Source of the DNA: Hirsutella rhossiliensis
Lineage: Eukaryota > Ascomycota > Sordariomycetes > Hypocreales > Ophiocordycipitaceae
Direction: 5' to 3'
DNA: 64,000 nt
NCBI RefSeq assembly: GCF_020360975.1
Contig: NW_025408669.1
Coordinates: 3,720,001-3,784,000 of the forward strand
In this document: positions 45,407 through 56,700 of the stretch, in pieces
Layout of the letters: each line of letters starts with the position of its first letter
How positions within the stretch are numbered: position 1 is the stretch's first letter
The notes under the pieces: model-generated
What the model saw: only the letters and a program-made list of their open reading frames with translations
Databases searched by the model: none
What the model was told of the DNA's origin: nothing
Program-made: the position numbers and the translations under genes

Positions 45407-46950
45407 GTAGCTATCGCTTTTACTTATTTATCTCCTTATTCTTAATAGACTTCTTTCTTTAATAGGTCTATAAGGGGTTTTACTAAAATAGCGAAATATT
45501 TAATTTAGATTTAATAGTATCTTACGATACTAAGGAAAGCTTTAATATATATTATATTAAGGTATCTTATCTATTCCTTAATTTTAATAACCTTAGCTTC
45601 TATAAGGCACCTTTTATTTATTGTATAGATATAACTAATAACTTTAGTTACTTACTAATAGAATTTCGATTTAGCCCCTATAATCGTATAACTAAAGAGT
45701 TTAACGTTAACTAGGACTTTATCGAGGTTAATAAGGTATTCGAAGATAAATCTCCTTACTCCTAGCGCTACCTCTTTATTATTATACGTTATATTAGGCC
45801 CTTTAATACCTATATTATCGAGGAAATTCCTATAGATATTTAATATAAGGTCTTATAAGATTCTTTATATTATCTTTATAAATTAGCTAACTAAGTTTAT
45901 AGCCCTTTAAGGGAGTATATATATACGTAAAAGGCTAATAGGTATAGCGAATATCGTTAAGTTATAGCTTTTAATATTAAGAAGGATCTAATTATAGCCT
46001 AAAAAAAGGTCTAGGAGGGAAAGGATCTTATATATCGAGAAATAGTTACTAAACTTATTTATATTTAGTAGTAGGTTTATATCTCTTATTATAATAGTAT
46101 TTATATATATAGCGGAATTAATTAAGCGTAGTCCTTTATCTTTCTTTACTACTAAGAAAAAGGGGTTCTTATAAGGCCTATGCTTTTCTTTAAGGACTCT
46201 TATTTTTAGTTTAATTTTAAGGATATTAATAACTTTCTACTTTATTACTTTTAAGATTAGGATTAAAGCTACTTACTATACCTTATATTCTATTATATTA
46301 ATAACCTATAAGGGGGCTATAGCTAAGTCGACTTTACCTCTTTTTATAAAGTCTTAGGATAATACTACTTCCTTATTAAATAGAATACTATTAAAGATCT
46401 AAATTTCTACCTTTATAAGAAAGCCCTTAAATTATTTATAAATTACTTTAAGTCTTTCTTATATTAGCCGCTTTCCTTTCTATATACTAAAGAATTTTCC
46501 TATTAAGTATTCTAGGTAGGGTCTAAGCTATATCTTATCTTTAACGGTATTCTATTTAGTCTTCTTTTAGTTAGGGTCCCTTTTTAGCGTTAAGCTATTT
46601 AATAAAGTATCGTTAATAAGGTTAATCTTATTTACTTTTCTTTTAAAGAGAGTATTAACTCTTAGATTATATAATCTAATAGGTCGTTTCCTCCCTATCT
46701 TAACTTTAACCTTCTAGATCTTTCTAAACTTCTTTCTAGCTCTAATAATATTTTTCTTAAATTCTCTTATAGCCTTTATAACTATAACTTTAATAATCTC
46801 TTTTATTATTTTAAATTTAATAGCTAGAATTACTTTATCTCCTTTATCTATAATTAATTACTATTATACTAGTACTATTAAGGGCTTATTTATACTATCG
46901 TAGGCTAAGTTAAGAACTTAGTTAGCACCCCCTTTATAACTAAGGATCTT
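45407..46950 (-). pseudogene. Gypsy-2 pol, piece 1: reverse transcriptase
   Basis: Read on the minus strand towards 45407: about 46640 reads a VNTLFKRKVNKINLIN block, near 45830 FLDNIGIKGPN (from FLDDxxxKGP, the active-site block of this fungal gypsy type), then FIFEYLINLDKVL near 45750, AKSKFY near 45680, KAFLSIVRYY near 45550 and AILVKPLIDLLKKEV near 45450. This is an RT of the LDDxxVKGP gypsy subgroup and leads straight into piece 2. The gag that should lie to the right was not found. Confidence 0.85.
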
Positions 46951-47808
46951 ACTTCTTAGTAAGAGAATTTTAGCTATTAAGGTATCTATAATAAGTTCTC
47001 TCTATAATTATTAAGTAGCTCTTAATATTATAAAGTAAGTAAAGGCGTATATATAAGTACTATTTATAGGATAATATTAATAAGCTATATAAAGCTCTCT
47101 TATATATAGCTAGCTTATATATATATATATAGGATCCGGCCCTTTATATAACTATATAGCTTAGGCTATAGCCTAAGCCTATAACCTATAATAGTTAAAG
47201 ACTTTTATATAATACCCTCCCTTAAGCGCGGCGTAGTATTACTTAATTAATAGCTCCGCTAGCTCTACCTTACCCTTTCCTATTAATTATACTAGCCCTA
47301 CTAGCCTTATTATCCCTATGCTTATTAGCCTAGGCAGCTAAAACTAGGCTCTATACTTATCGGCCGGCTAGCTATCTAAATAAAGGTATAACTTATTATA
47401 TACGCCCTTAAGTAGCTAGCGGCCGGCCTAGACCTATATAAGCCTTAGGTTACTTATCCCCTTAGCCTTAGGTAGCCTCCTCTACTTAAGGGTATATAAA
47501 GCGGTATCCCTTTCTTCTTTCTTCCTTTCCTTCTCTTTCTTCTTTAACTATAGTAATAGTAGTAATAAGTAAGTTTTACTTTACTTAAAGTATTAGTTCG
47601 TTCTTAGCTATATAGGCTACTTTATTAATATATACTTATAGTAATAGCTATAGTAGTAATAATAACCTTAATAATAATAACTTTAATTAATAAGTTCTCT
47701 ACCTTATAAAGTAAGAGGCTATAATCTATAATACTAACTTCCGCGATAGATATATTTACTTCCCCCTCCCTTACTTTTTTTTTCTTAGAGTATATAAAGT
47801 CGTTCGTC
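46951..47808. other. Leader or LTR-like stretch before gag E1
   Basis: No frame. It holds a (TA)n tract near 47118-47134, two TATA-like boxes (ggtatataaa at 47491-47500, gagtatataaa near 47789) and a long CT-rich run at about 47505-47546. These features are typical of a fungal LTR or 5' leader of the gag that follows. A second copy for comparison is absent, so LTR limits cannot be set. Confidence 0.35.
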
Positions 47809-48441
47809 GATACTATACTAAGTATAGCCGACGATAGCTCCGCTACTACCGCTGCTCCTACCTATACCCTTATAACCGCGCCTACTACCGCCGCCTCTAC
47901 CTTTACTACGCTAGCCGCCCTTATATTACCCTTTTAAGTAATAACGCTATCCCCGCTACTAGCTATAACGCCCGGCCCCTCTACCCCTACCTCTACCTTT
48001 ACTACCCCTATAAGTCCGCTACCTAGTAAGCGTAGTAGCTATTTTCCGCTAACTTCTTAAAGTATAAACGCTAAGTATAAGCCGGAGCCGCCCGCACGGC
48101 CCTTTATATATAGTACGCGTTATAAGAGCTCCCTTACGCCGACTAAGTTAGGCGCCGCTATAGTAATAGTTATTATTAATACGTATATACTAGCCGCGCC
48201 TATAAGGCGGCGCTTCCTATCTTACTTATTATAGCGTCGGCTTAGAAGGCTAGCGTATATAAGTAGGTATAGGGGGCTACTAAGAAGCGCCTTACCGCTA
48301 CCGCCGCTACCTACTATATTCTCCGCGCCTTTAAGCGCTAGGGCCTTATCCCTAAGTAAGTTCCTCTCCTTTAGCTCTTTTACTTCTACTACTAACTCTC
48401 TTAGTACTAGGGATACTACCTCTATTACTTTATCGGCGGTC
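47809..48441 (+). pseudogene. Retrotransposon gag E1, Ser/Thr/Pro-rich N-terminal part
   Basis: The plus-strand frame has only about three stops over 630 bp, all TAA/TAG. The product is Ala/Ser/Thr/Pro-rich (SATTAAPTYTL, then GPSTPTSTFTTPIS), followed by a basic region with RRRF and RGLLRSALPLPP. The retained CpG-rich codons (ccg, gcg) offer few RIP targets. The segment from about 48268 is repeated at 60073-60246. It is cut at 48442 by the LTR of chromovirus A2. A gag role is inferred only from context. Confidence 0.5.
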
Positions 48442-48905
48442 TATAACGACCGGTATTATTCCTAAGGGATAAACCTATTAAGGGGTTTATATTAGTAGAT
48501 ATAATAAGGCGTAGTCTAAGCAATAATATATATATTACGTTAGTAATAAGTCGGAGGTTATAGACTATAGACTATAACTAAGTAATTAGAATTAAAGATA
48601 GAATCGTAATAAAGATCTATATTAAAAGCTATTAAGCTATCTATTTAAAGGAGTATTCCGTTCCTTCCTTATATATCTCGAGAGCTTCCTTAGATCGCCT
48701 AGAGCACTTAGTAATCCCGTTGCCTAAGAGCGCTAGGGCGCTAGAGCGATCCTACGTTCTAGCCGTAGAGCGTTAGAGCGCTAGAGTAACCTATCGCTCT
48801 AAACTTAATTAGCCCGTCGGTCCGTTTAATATTCCTTGCTCCTTATATTACGTGTCCTCGTAATATATACTAGTCCCCGCGGTTTACTAGACCGTAGTCG
48901 TAATA
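48442..48905 (-). mobile_element. 3' LTR of chromovirus A2
   Basis: Starts TATAACGACCGG and ends GTCGTAATA, 464 bp. It carries the same LTR variant as A3, with repeated gagcgctag units at 48725-48790. The polypurine complement (cctcccctccttttag) follows directly. The left flank is CGGTC in gag E1; the other end of A2 is lost, so no duplication can be checked. Confidence 0.9.
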
Positions 48906-51620
48906 GGATGCCTCCCCTCCTTTTAGTCTTACCCTTAAGACCTACTACCTTAGCCGCTATATATAAATATACCCTTATCGCGTTATATATAAGTATATTG
49001 TTCCTTATTCCTTTATCCTTTTAGGATATACTACTAATAGTATATCTAGTTATATTTAAAAATCCTATTCTTATAATTCCGATAAATTACGTTAATAATC
49101 GGAGCTAGTATCCTAGACCGAGATTTATAGTATTAAAATAATACCTTACTCTTATTATTTTCGGTTAAGCTTAACTTATAAAGTTAGCGAGCGTTTTAAT
49201 TAGTGTTCCGAATATACCTTTATAGGCCGTTCTTATAATAGGTATAATATAGCGTCCGCTTATTTATTTTATCCCTTTCCTTTCCTATTATTTTTTTTCG
49301 CTAATATTCCTTCTTTTTCTAGTTTATTATATTATAAATTAATAGTAAAAGATTAATTTAGATAAATAGAAAGTAAAAGAAGCGTTAAAGGAAGCGATAC
49401 CTCGCTTAGCTTAGATTAGGAAATAAAAGCGTTTCCTAAAAGACTAAGGTAGTAAGTTATTTTAGCGGGGTATATAAGCTATTAATAAAGAAGATAGTAT
49501 AATACGTTCTTCTTAAGATAAATCGGTTCGTTTATTAAATAAAGAAACTATTATTATTAGCGAGGTTTAATCGTTTAGTACCTTAGACGTATTAAATTAG
49601 GATACTATTCTTAGTAACCCTATATTTCTAAGTAAGGGTTTACCTAGTAGAACTATTAGAGTAAAGAACTATAGTAGGTTAAGTACTTAAGTAGTTCCTA
49701 GGTATTTTCCTTTAGTTTATATCCCTTCTACTTAATAAGGTATTCTTATCGCTAACCTTATTTTCTTATATCTAGTATTTATTCTACTTTATATTCTTAA
49801 TTATTATCGACTTTAATTTTTTCCTATAGTTTAGTATTTTATAGTACTAGTTTTAATAGTAAGATATAAAATATTAAGTATATCTATATTATCGTTAATA
49901 GCGAAAGTTTATAGTTAACTTTTAAAATAGTTTTCTTAACCTTAAATAGTTTAAGTTTCTTAAAATCTAATTTATTACTTAGTCGTTTTATTTTAATATT
50001 TTATTATATAAGGTAGACTATATCTCCCTCTTAAAAGATTAGTCTATATAATCTTTTCCGATTATAGTAAGTAGATATTCGTTCTCTAATAAATTAAAGT
50101 TCTTATTATATTTCTTTATATAATTTTTATAGCTAATCTACTTATAGTATCGCTTATTCCGCTTATAGTCCTTATTAGGTAACCTTAAATACTTCTAGGT
50201 TATATCTATAATTAGCGTATACTAGTAAGAGCTTAGTTATTTCTATAACTAAGCTATTATAAGCTAATTACGCTATTAGTAGCTATTTAACTTAATCGTT
50301 TTATTTATAACTAATATAGTATTATAAATATTATTTAAGCGTTTAGTTAAGTCGTTCTATTTATATATCTATTTATAAGTAATAAGCTATACTAAGCTTA
50401 TATTTTATCCCTAATTATACTATAAGAGCTTACTAAAACTTAGCTATAAACATACTTCCTCTATTAAAGATAATCTTATTTAGTAGTCTATAATTACTAA
50501 TAATAGTTTATAGGAATATATATACTAGCTCTTTTATATTACTTACTTCTTTATATAATAAGAAGTGTCTATACTTCGTTAATTTATTAGTAATAATAAA
50601 TATACTATTATACTTAACGTTAGTTATAGGTTCTTTTAATAGTAGTAGCTTTATAATATAGTCGAAAGCTATTAAATCCTATAGTTTCTTTAGTATTAGT
50701 AGCGGTTATAATTCTTTATATAGTTTATATTATTTAGCTTTACTTTATATATAAAGTTTATATTCTTTAATAACTTATCGTACTACTTCTTTAAGCTATA
50801 AAAAGTTATATTATCGTTTAATCCGTTTTATTATTCTTTAGATTCCTTAGTATCTATATATTAAATATTTATATATATCTTATATAACTTTATCTTATAA
50901 TTTTAGTAGTATCTAGATTTTATTCTTATATATTAAAACTTCTAAATATTTTATATTATATCCCTTTAATACTTTATATTCTTTTATTTATTTTAGGATC
51001 TTTTAATATATCGAGTCGTTAGGTTATACTTTAAATATTATATTTAGCTATCGTTACTAGTAGTTCCTATTTTCGTTAATTTCTAAGAGCTATCCTTTTA
51101 CTATAGGTACTCCTATATTATAGTTACTTTATCGACTAAGGGTATTAGCTCGACCGTTTTCTATTCCTTTTCTATAGATTATTTTATAGTTAAATTCTAA
51201 TAAGTATTCGGCCTATTAGATCTATTATCTATTTAACTATTATATTATTATAAAGTATAAGATATTCTTATAATCTATATAGACCTTAACTTTATATTTA
51301 CTTTTAAGAAGGTAATATCGAAATTCCTTAAAAGCTTAAATAATTATAAGGAATTCTTTATCGTAGATAAGGTAATTAAGTTCTACGCTATATAGCTTTT
51401 TCGAGTAAAATATAATTAGTCGTAGTTTTCCTTTATTATCTTTTTATCCGATTTATACTCCTAAAGTAAAGTCTAATATATTAGTTTTAAGTTCGATTTA
51501 TTATTTTAGATTAAAGGTAGTTAAGACTAGTTCTTATATAATTATAGTCTTAATATATTTAAAAGCTTCGTTAGCTTTATCGTCCTATATAAATTCTTTT
51601 TCCTTCTTCGTTAAGTTATA
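48906..51620 (-). pseudogene. Chromovirus A2 3' half: integrase, chromodomain and RNase H relic
   Basis: It aligns base by base with 33829-36560 of A1 over most of its length, for example ttaagtagttcctaggtatttt and the integrase region. It is more heavily mutated: many CG positions of A1 are TA or CA-derived here. The region next to the LTR (48906-49650) differs from A1. It stops at 51620 where LINE ORF1 relic B2 starts, inside the RNase H region. RT, gag and the 5' LTR are gone. Confidence 0.88.
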
Positions 51621-52006
51621 TAAGCGAGGTTCTCCTTTATATAAGTAGAAAACTCTTTCCTACCCTTATAAACTAAGGGTATATACCCCCCGCTAATAGG
51701 ACCTAGCTTAAATATAACTTAGGACCCTAGCCTAAACCTAAGGAGGGCCCCTTTAACTTTAACCCCCTCCCCCCCTTAACTTAAGGGTTAAAATAAGTAC
51801 CTTAAAGGCTAGGGCCTGCTTAAAAGAAGCTTTAAAAAGCTAACGCCTTCTAAGGACCTTAAAAGAAAAGCCTAGGACCTAAGACTAAGACTTAGAGGAT
51901 ATTAAAATAAAAGATAATACTTAGCCTATACTAAAGACTAGCCTCTTTAAGCTTAGCTTAGTCCTATCTTAGGCTAGCTACTTTTAGCTAAACTAGCCCT
52001 TAAAGT

Positions 52007-52576
52007 TATAAGGAACGGTATTTTCTTATTATAAATAAAGTAGCTATAATATACTCTCTTAATTATATAAGTAAATAAGTAGTATATTAATTATAAATAA
52101 AGTCCTATCTTATAAAGTACGGATCGCTTATTAGTTTATATATTCTTATATATTAAATAGGTTACTAGTTATTATATAATTAGGAATTAAAGGAATAGAG
52201 CTAGCTTAGAATACTAGCTAAGACCTTTTAAGAATACTAGTATAACTAACCTCCTTTAAATATAAATATAAGTAAAACTAAGATACTTTTAACTATACTT
52301 AAGGTATTATTAGATTCCTTAGTCTTAGAGCTATATAATAGCCTAAATCTAGTCTTAAAAGGTTCTTTTATTTAGCTATAATTATCTATATAAAGTAGTA
52401 TATCCGCTAGTATATAAAAATAGAATTATTAACTTTAATACCTCTTTTATATACTAATATACTACTAATAAATTCCGTTGAAAATCCTATTTTATACTCC
52501 TTCTTCCCTTTTATTATATAGTCTTATATAATTCCTTAACTGCTTAAAATTCCGCTTCTACTTATATAATTTAAGA
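52007..52576 (+). mobile_element. Solo LTR, family C, fully RIP-mutated copy
   Basis: 570 bp from TATAAGGAACGG to TTTAAGA, flanked by AAAGT at 52002-52006 and 52577-52581. The B1 paralogue confirms that the target has one AAAGT. It aligns with 58295-58862. Nearly every CA/TG of that copy is TA here. The 3' terminus GA is not the usual CA, but both copies agree on it. Strand is chosen so the TATAAGG end is 5'. Confidence 0.88.
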
Positions 52577-52606
52577 AAAGTAAGTAAAAGGGTAAAAGAA
52601 AGCTAT

Positions 52607-52863
52607 TATAAAGGAATATATATTATAGTACGATTAGTTAAGTAGTAGAGATAGCTAGACGTACTACGCTATATATATTATATTCTCCTTATTATAAGAC
52701 TAAAGCTTATAAGAAAAGGGATTTCTCTTTTTTAGTTAAAGTAATAAGTAGTTTATAACTTATAAGTAAGGTAGGTATAATTCCCTATTAATACCCTACT
52801 AATATATTAGTACTATATACCTAAGTACTTAGTTAGCTTATACCTTTTAATAGCGCTTTTATA
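52607..52863. mobile_element. Solo LTR of 257 bp, separate family
   Basis: Starts TATAAAGG and ends CTTTTATA, RIP forms of TGTAAAGG and CTTTTACA, an inverted terminal repeat. Flanked by GCTAT (52602-52606) and GCTAC (52864-52868), a target duplication with one transition; B1 shows the empty site. It sits 30 bp from solo LTR C in the same B2 fossil. No other copy was seen in the window. Confidence 0.8.
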
Positions 52864-53743
52864 GCTACTTTTAGTAGCCTTATTAGCCTTATACTTAGCT
52901 AACTTATATTTTAATACTTATAGTAAACCTAGCCCTAGCCTTAGTACCCCTTCCTTAAGGACTAGGCCTAGGGCTTCCTTTAGTAAGCTCTTTAGGCCCT
53001 TAAGGAAGCCTAAAAAATCGAACCCTTTTATAAGACTATTATAAAAGGGCTTAAGAAGGTAGTTATAACGACCTTAGACTACTAATAGTCCCTATAATAG
53101 CCCTTATACTAAACTAAGGCCGCTTAATAACTTAAGGCTACTTAAGGAAACCTTAAAGTAAGCTTATAGGCTAAGGTTACTATAAAGAAAGCGCTTAAGG
53201 TATCGTAAAGAGAGATATAAGAAGTATATAAAAATATATAAAGGTAAAATTAAAAGTAAAGGGACGAATAAGTAGGGCTAAGCTATTTAACTCTTATAAA
53301 GGTAGTAACTAAAGTAAGGGAGTAATTATTATATTCCTTTAATTATCCTTCTTTCTTTTATTTAATACCCCTTTTTATACCTATTTAATATCTTAATTAA
53401 TAAAAAAGATCCTACTTAAAGAAGCTATTAATATCCTATTATAGATTTAGCTAAATATAGACTTTTATTTTTAGATATATTTACTTTATATCCTTTTAAC
53501 TACTAAGCTTTTTTACTAGTTTTTCCCTTCCTTTTTAGCCGTTATTAGTATATCCGTCTTATCTCTCGCTACCTTTATAGGAAGCTATCGCTACTTTTAC
53601 TTCCCTTTATACCCTTACCCTCCTTTTTATACCTCTTTTTAGCTCCTTCTTCCTTCTTTTATACTAGGTGTTTTTAGCTTCCTTAGTCCCTTATACTAAG
53701 GGATATCTCTAAGAACTATAAAATTAAGCTATACTTTATAATA

Positions 53744-56700
53744 TACCCCCTTAGCTATAGCCTACCTTTTAAGGGTATAGCTAATATAGCTTTAAGCTAG
53801 TAAGCGTATAGAAGAGGTTCTTAGCTTTATACTTCTCCCTTTACTTAAGGAAAGTAAGGGCCCTTTTAGGTCCCTAGGCTCTTTTAGACCTACTTAAGGA
53901 ATAGGAGCTTAAAAAGGGGAAAGTCCTATAAGAAAATAGGCCTTTTTAAAAGGGAAAACCCTAATTAAATAAGGGGCCCTTTAAAGGGAAAAACCTCTTC
54001 CTTTTCTTTAGCTATAGACGTTACCTTCTTATATATACTATTAGCTCCTCTCGTAAACTCTTAAGGCGGGCTTTTAAGGATAGCTTTTTTTAAACGTCTT
54101 TTAGCTTAATTTACTATAAAAAGATAGCTAGCTTCTACTTCGGTAAGGGCGTTATAAGACCGTTAGCTTTTATTTATACTATTAAAACCTAATAGATAAA
54201 AATAAGTCCCCTTTAAACCTCTTAGCGTAACTAATATTAGTAGATATCGATATACTATAGCTAGGTTAATAGCTTTATATTTTCTATAAAAGTTTTTTTA
54301 TAGTCTATATATTATTATATTTTATAGCTAATAGGGATAGAATTTATAGTTATAAAGATATAAGTAGCTAGCTAAGGAAAATCGCTTCTTTTAATGCTTT
54401 TAAAAGAGCTAGTAGCTTTACCTCTATACTTAAAGTTATAATAGTAGCTTACTTTAAAGCTCTCTAAGTAATAGTTCCTTTAAAAAGGGATATAATATAC
54501 CCTTATAAGCTCTTTTTATTTAAGGAATTATTTATAAAGGACGAATCGCTTAAATAAAAGAAGATTTTAGTAGCTAATTTCTTTCTTTCTTACCCTCTTA
54601 AGTATAGACTATATAATCTTATTAAATAGAAATAAAGGATAGATCTATCTATTACTTCTTAATACTTAGGGCTAGGATTCTAGTTATACCTAGCTAGCTA
54701 AGAGACTATAAAAGAGATATCTAGTTTAGTAGAAATAGCTAAAAAAAAGTAAGGAGCCTACCTTCTATTAATATTAGTATTTCTCTTACTCCCTAGCTTA
54801 AAAGGACGGATTAAGTAAAAGCTCTTTATTTAATATAAGCGTAAAGGGAAGCTTCTTATTAAGGGAATTAAGAAGGAATTTATAAGCGACCTTATTAATA
54901 TAGGCGTCCTAGGTAAGCTAGATAGTCTATTAAGACCTATTTTAAAAGATTTATATCCTTAAGAACTACTTTAGCTCCCTTAGCCTAGTTATCTTATACT
55001 TATATTATAGGCCTTATATAGCCTCCTTAGTAGTAGCTTCTTCCTCTTTTAAGTAGGCCTAGATAATATTATTAATATAAAAGAAGACTATAATTTTACC
55101 CTTTTATATTATATATAGTTCCTAAGGGACTTTCTTAAAGCCTAGGGCTTTAAGGGAACCTATTAAATACTATTACTAAAAAGGGGTAATCTTTATAGTC
55201 TATATAGAGCTTTCCTAAGCTATAGAACCTTTCCTAGTTATTAGAAACTAAGAGGAAGTTATATATAGATAACTTCTTTTTTCTTAAAGGGGCAGTTAAT
55301 AAAGGCGTTAACTATATCTATCTAATCGAGCTCGAGGTCGAATTCTACTACTATAGCTATAAGGGTCTAAAAAGACATCCCTATTAAGGTAGTTACTTTA
55401 GTAAGTAAATCCCCCTTTTCCTATTAATTCCTATAGCTAACTAGCTAGGCTTTATACTTTTTAAGGAAGCTATATTTATTAGTCTTATAAATAAAGACCT
55501 ACTTATAGCTAAGGACCTATTTTCCTCTTACCTTTTCCTTAAGGACCTCTTTAAAAGACCCTATTTCTTTATATAAGGCTAGGTAGTCTTTCTAGGCCTA
55601 GAAAAACTAGCCTCTTAAAGGGTGTTTTTCTAGCTACTTTTAGTTTACTAGTAGGTCTAGGAGGTCTCTTTTATATACCTTCCTTACTAATAGTAGCTTA
55701 AAAAGCTAGCCTACTATAAACGCTTTATAGGAACTATCTTTTATTAGCGTTAAGTAGAAGTTAGAAAAACAATCGAAATAAGGGAGAGGTTAGTCTTCTT
55801 TTATATCGGGCCCTATACCTTTCTTTACCTCTCGAAGTAGGGATAAAAAGGCAGCTAGGTAATCCTTTAAGAGAGGTGCCTTTCCTACCCCCTTAGGGGT
55901 TAAGATAGGAAGACTAACTAAAAAAGCTACTTTTAGATCTTCTTCTTATTCTATAAAAGGAGGCGTAGGGAGGTAGGCGTATTTTAGCTCTACCGCTTTC
56001 TTATAGTCTCCTTCTTTATTTAAATTATTTAATTTAATAGCTTCCTCTTCTTCGAAGTTAGCGTTATCCTTAACTACTTCGACGTTAGTTTCTTCTTTTA
56101 TTTCCTTATCTAGGGCCTCTTCTTATAACTATTAAGAAGGGGGGATTTAGATCTTTTAAATTAGCTAACGTTATAAGAGTAAGAGGGGCTATTAATCCCT
56201 CTTTCTATCGAAGAAGCTAGATTCGTTAAAAATTATATCCTTAGTTAAAATAACCTTCTATAAAAAAGGAATCTAGATCTAAAAGATATTCGTAGAATTA
56301 TAACTAACGAGGTAACTAATAAAGGCTCTAAGATTAAGCTTTCTTTTCTTTTTTCTTTTTAGCTATATATTAGTAGTTATAGTATATACCTTATAGCTAT
56401 AGGTATAAAGGTAGGCTAGCGAGGCCCTCTTCTTTATAAAGAGCTTAAGGGGGGATTTCTAGTCTATTCCTTAGGTAGTCCCTTTAAGGGTCCGGTTCTA
56501 AAGGTAATAAGCGGTCTTAATAACTTCCCTTTAAAGGTTATATAGAAGCTTTATAGTAAGTCTTATTATACGGGTCTTTTCTATTATAGCACCCCTTAAT
56601 CTTTCTACCCCTCTATTCTAGGCCTAGGTATTTAGTATTAACGGGAGGGGTAAAATGCCCCTTTTTTAAAGCTAATTTATAATATTCTTTATAAATAGCT

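Larger units (their letters stand above)
51621..53200 (+). pseudogene. LINE ORF1-like relic B2, broken by two solo LTRs
   Basis: Homologous to B1 (19008-19740), starting with the same TAAGCGAGG. The pieces 51621-52006, 52577-52606 and 52864-53200 join in register with B1 after removing the two solo LTRs. It ends at gcgcttaagg, where the left LTR of Copia-3 begins; B1 continues with ccctagctaag at that point. It inserted into chromovirus A2. Confidence 0.8.

Noticed and set aside
45407..46950. A plus-strand frame through this stretch
   Set aside because: A partly open plus frame exists, but the minus strand gives ordered gypsy RT motifs that join the RNase H of 42181-41225 in frame.
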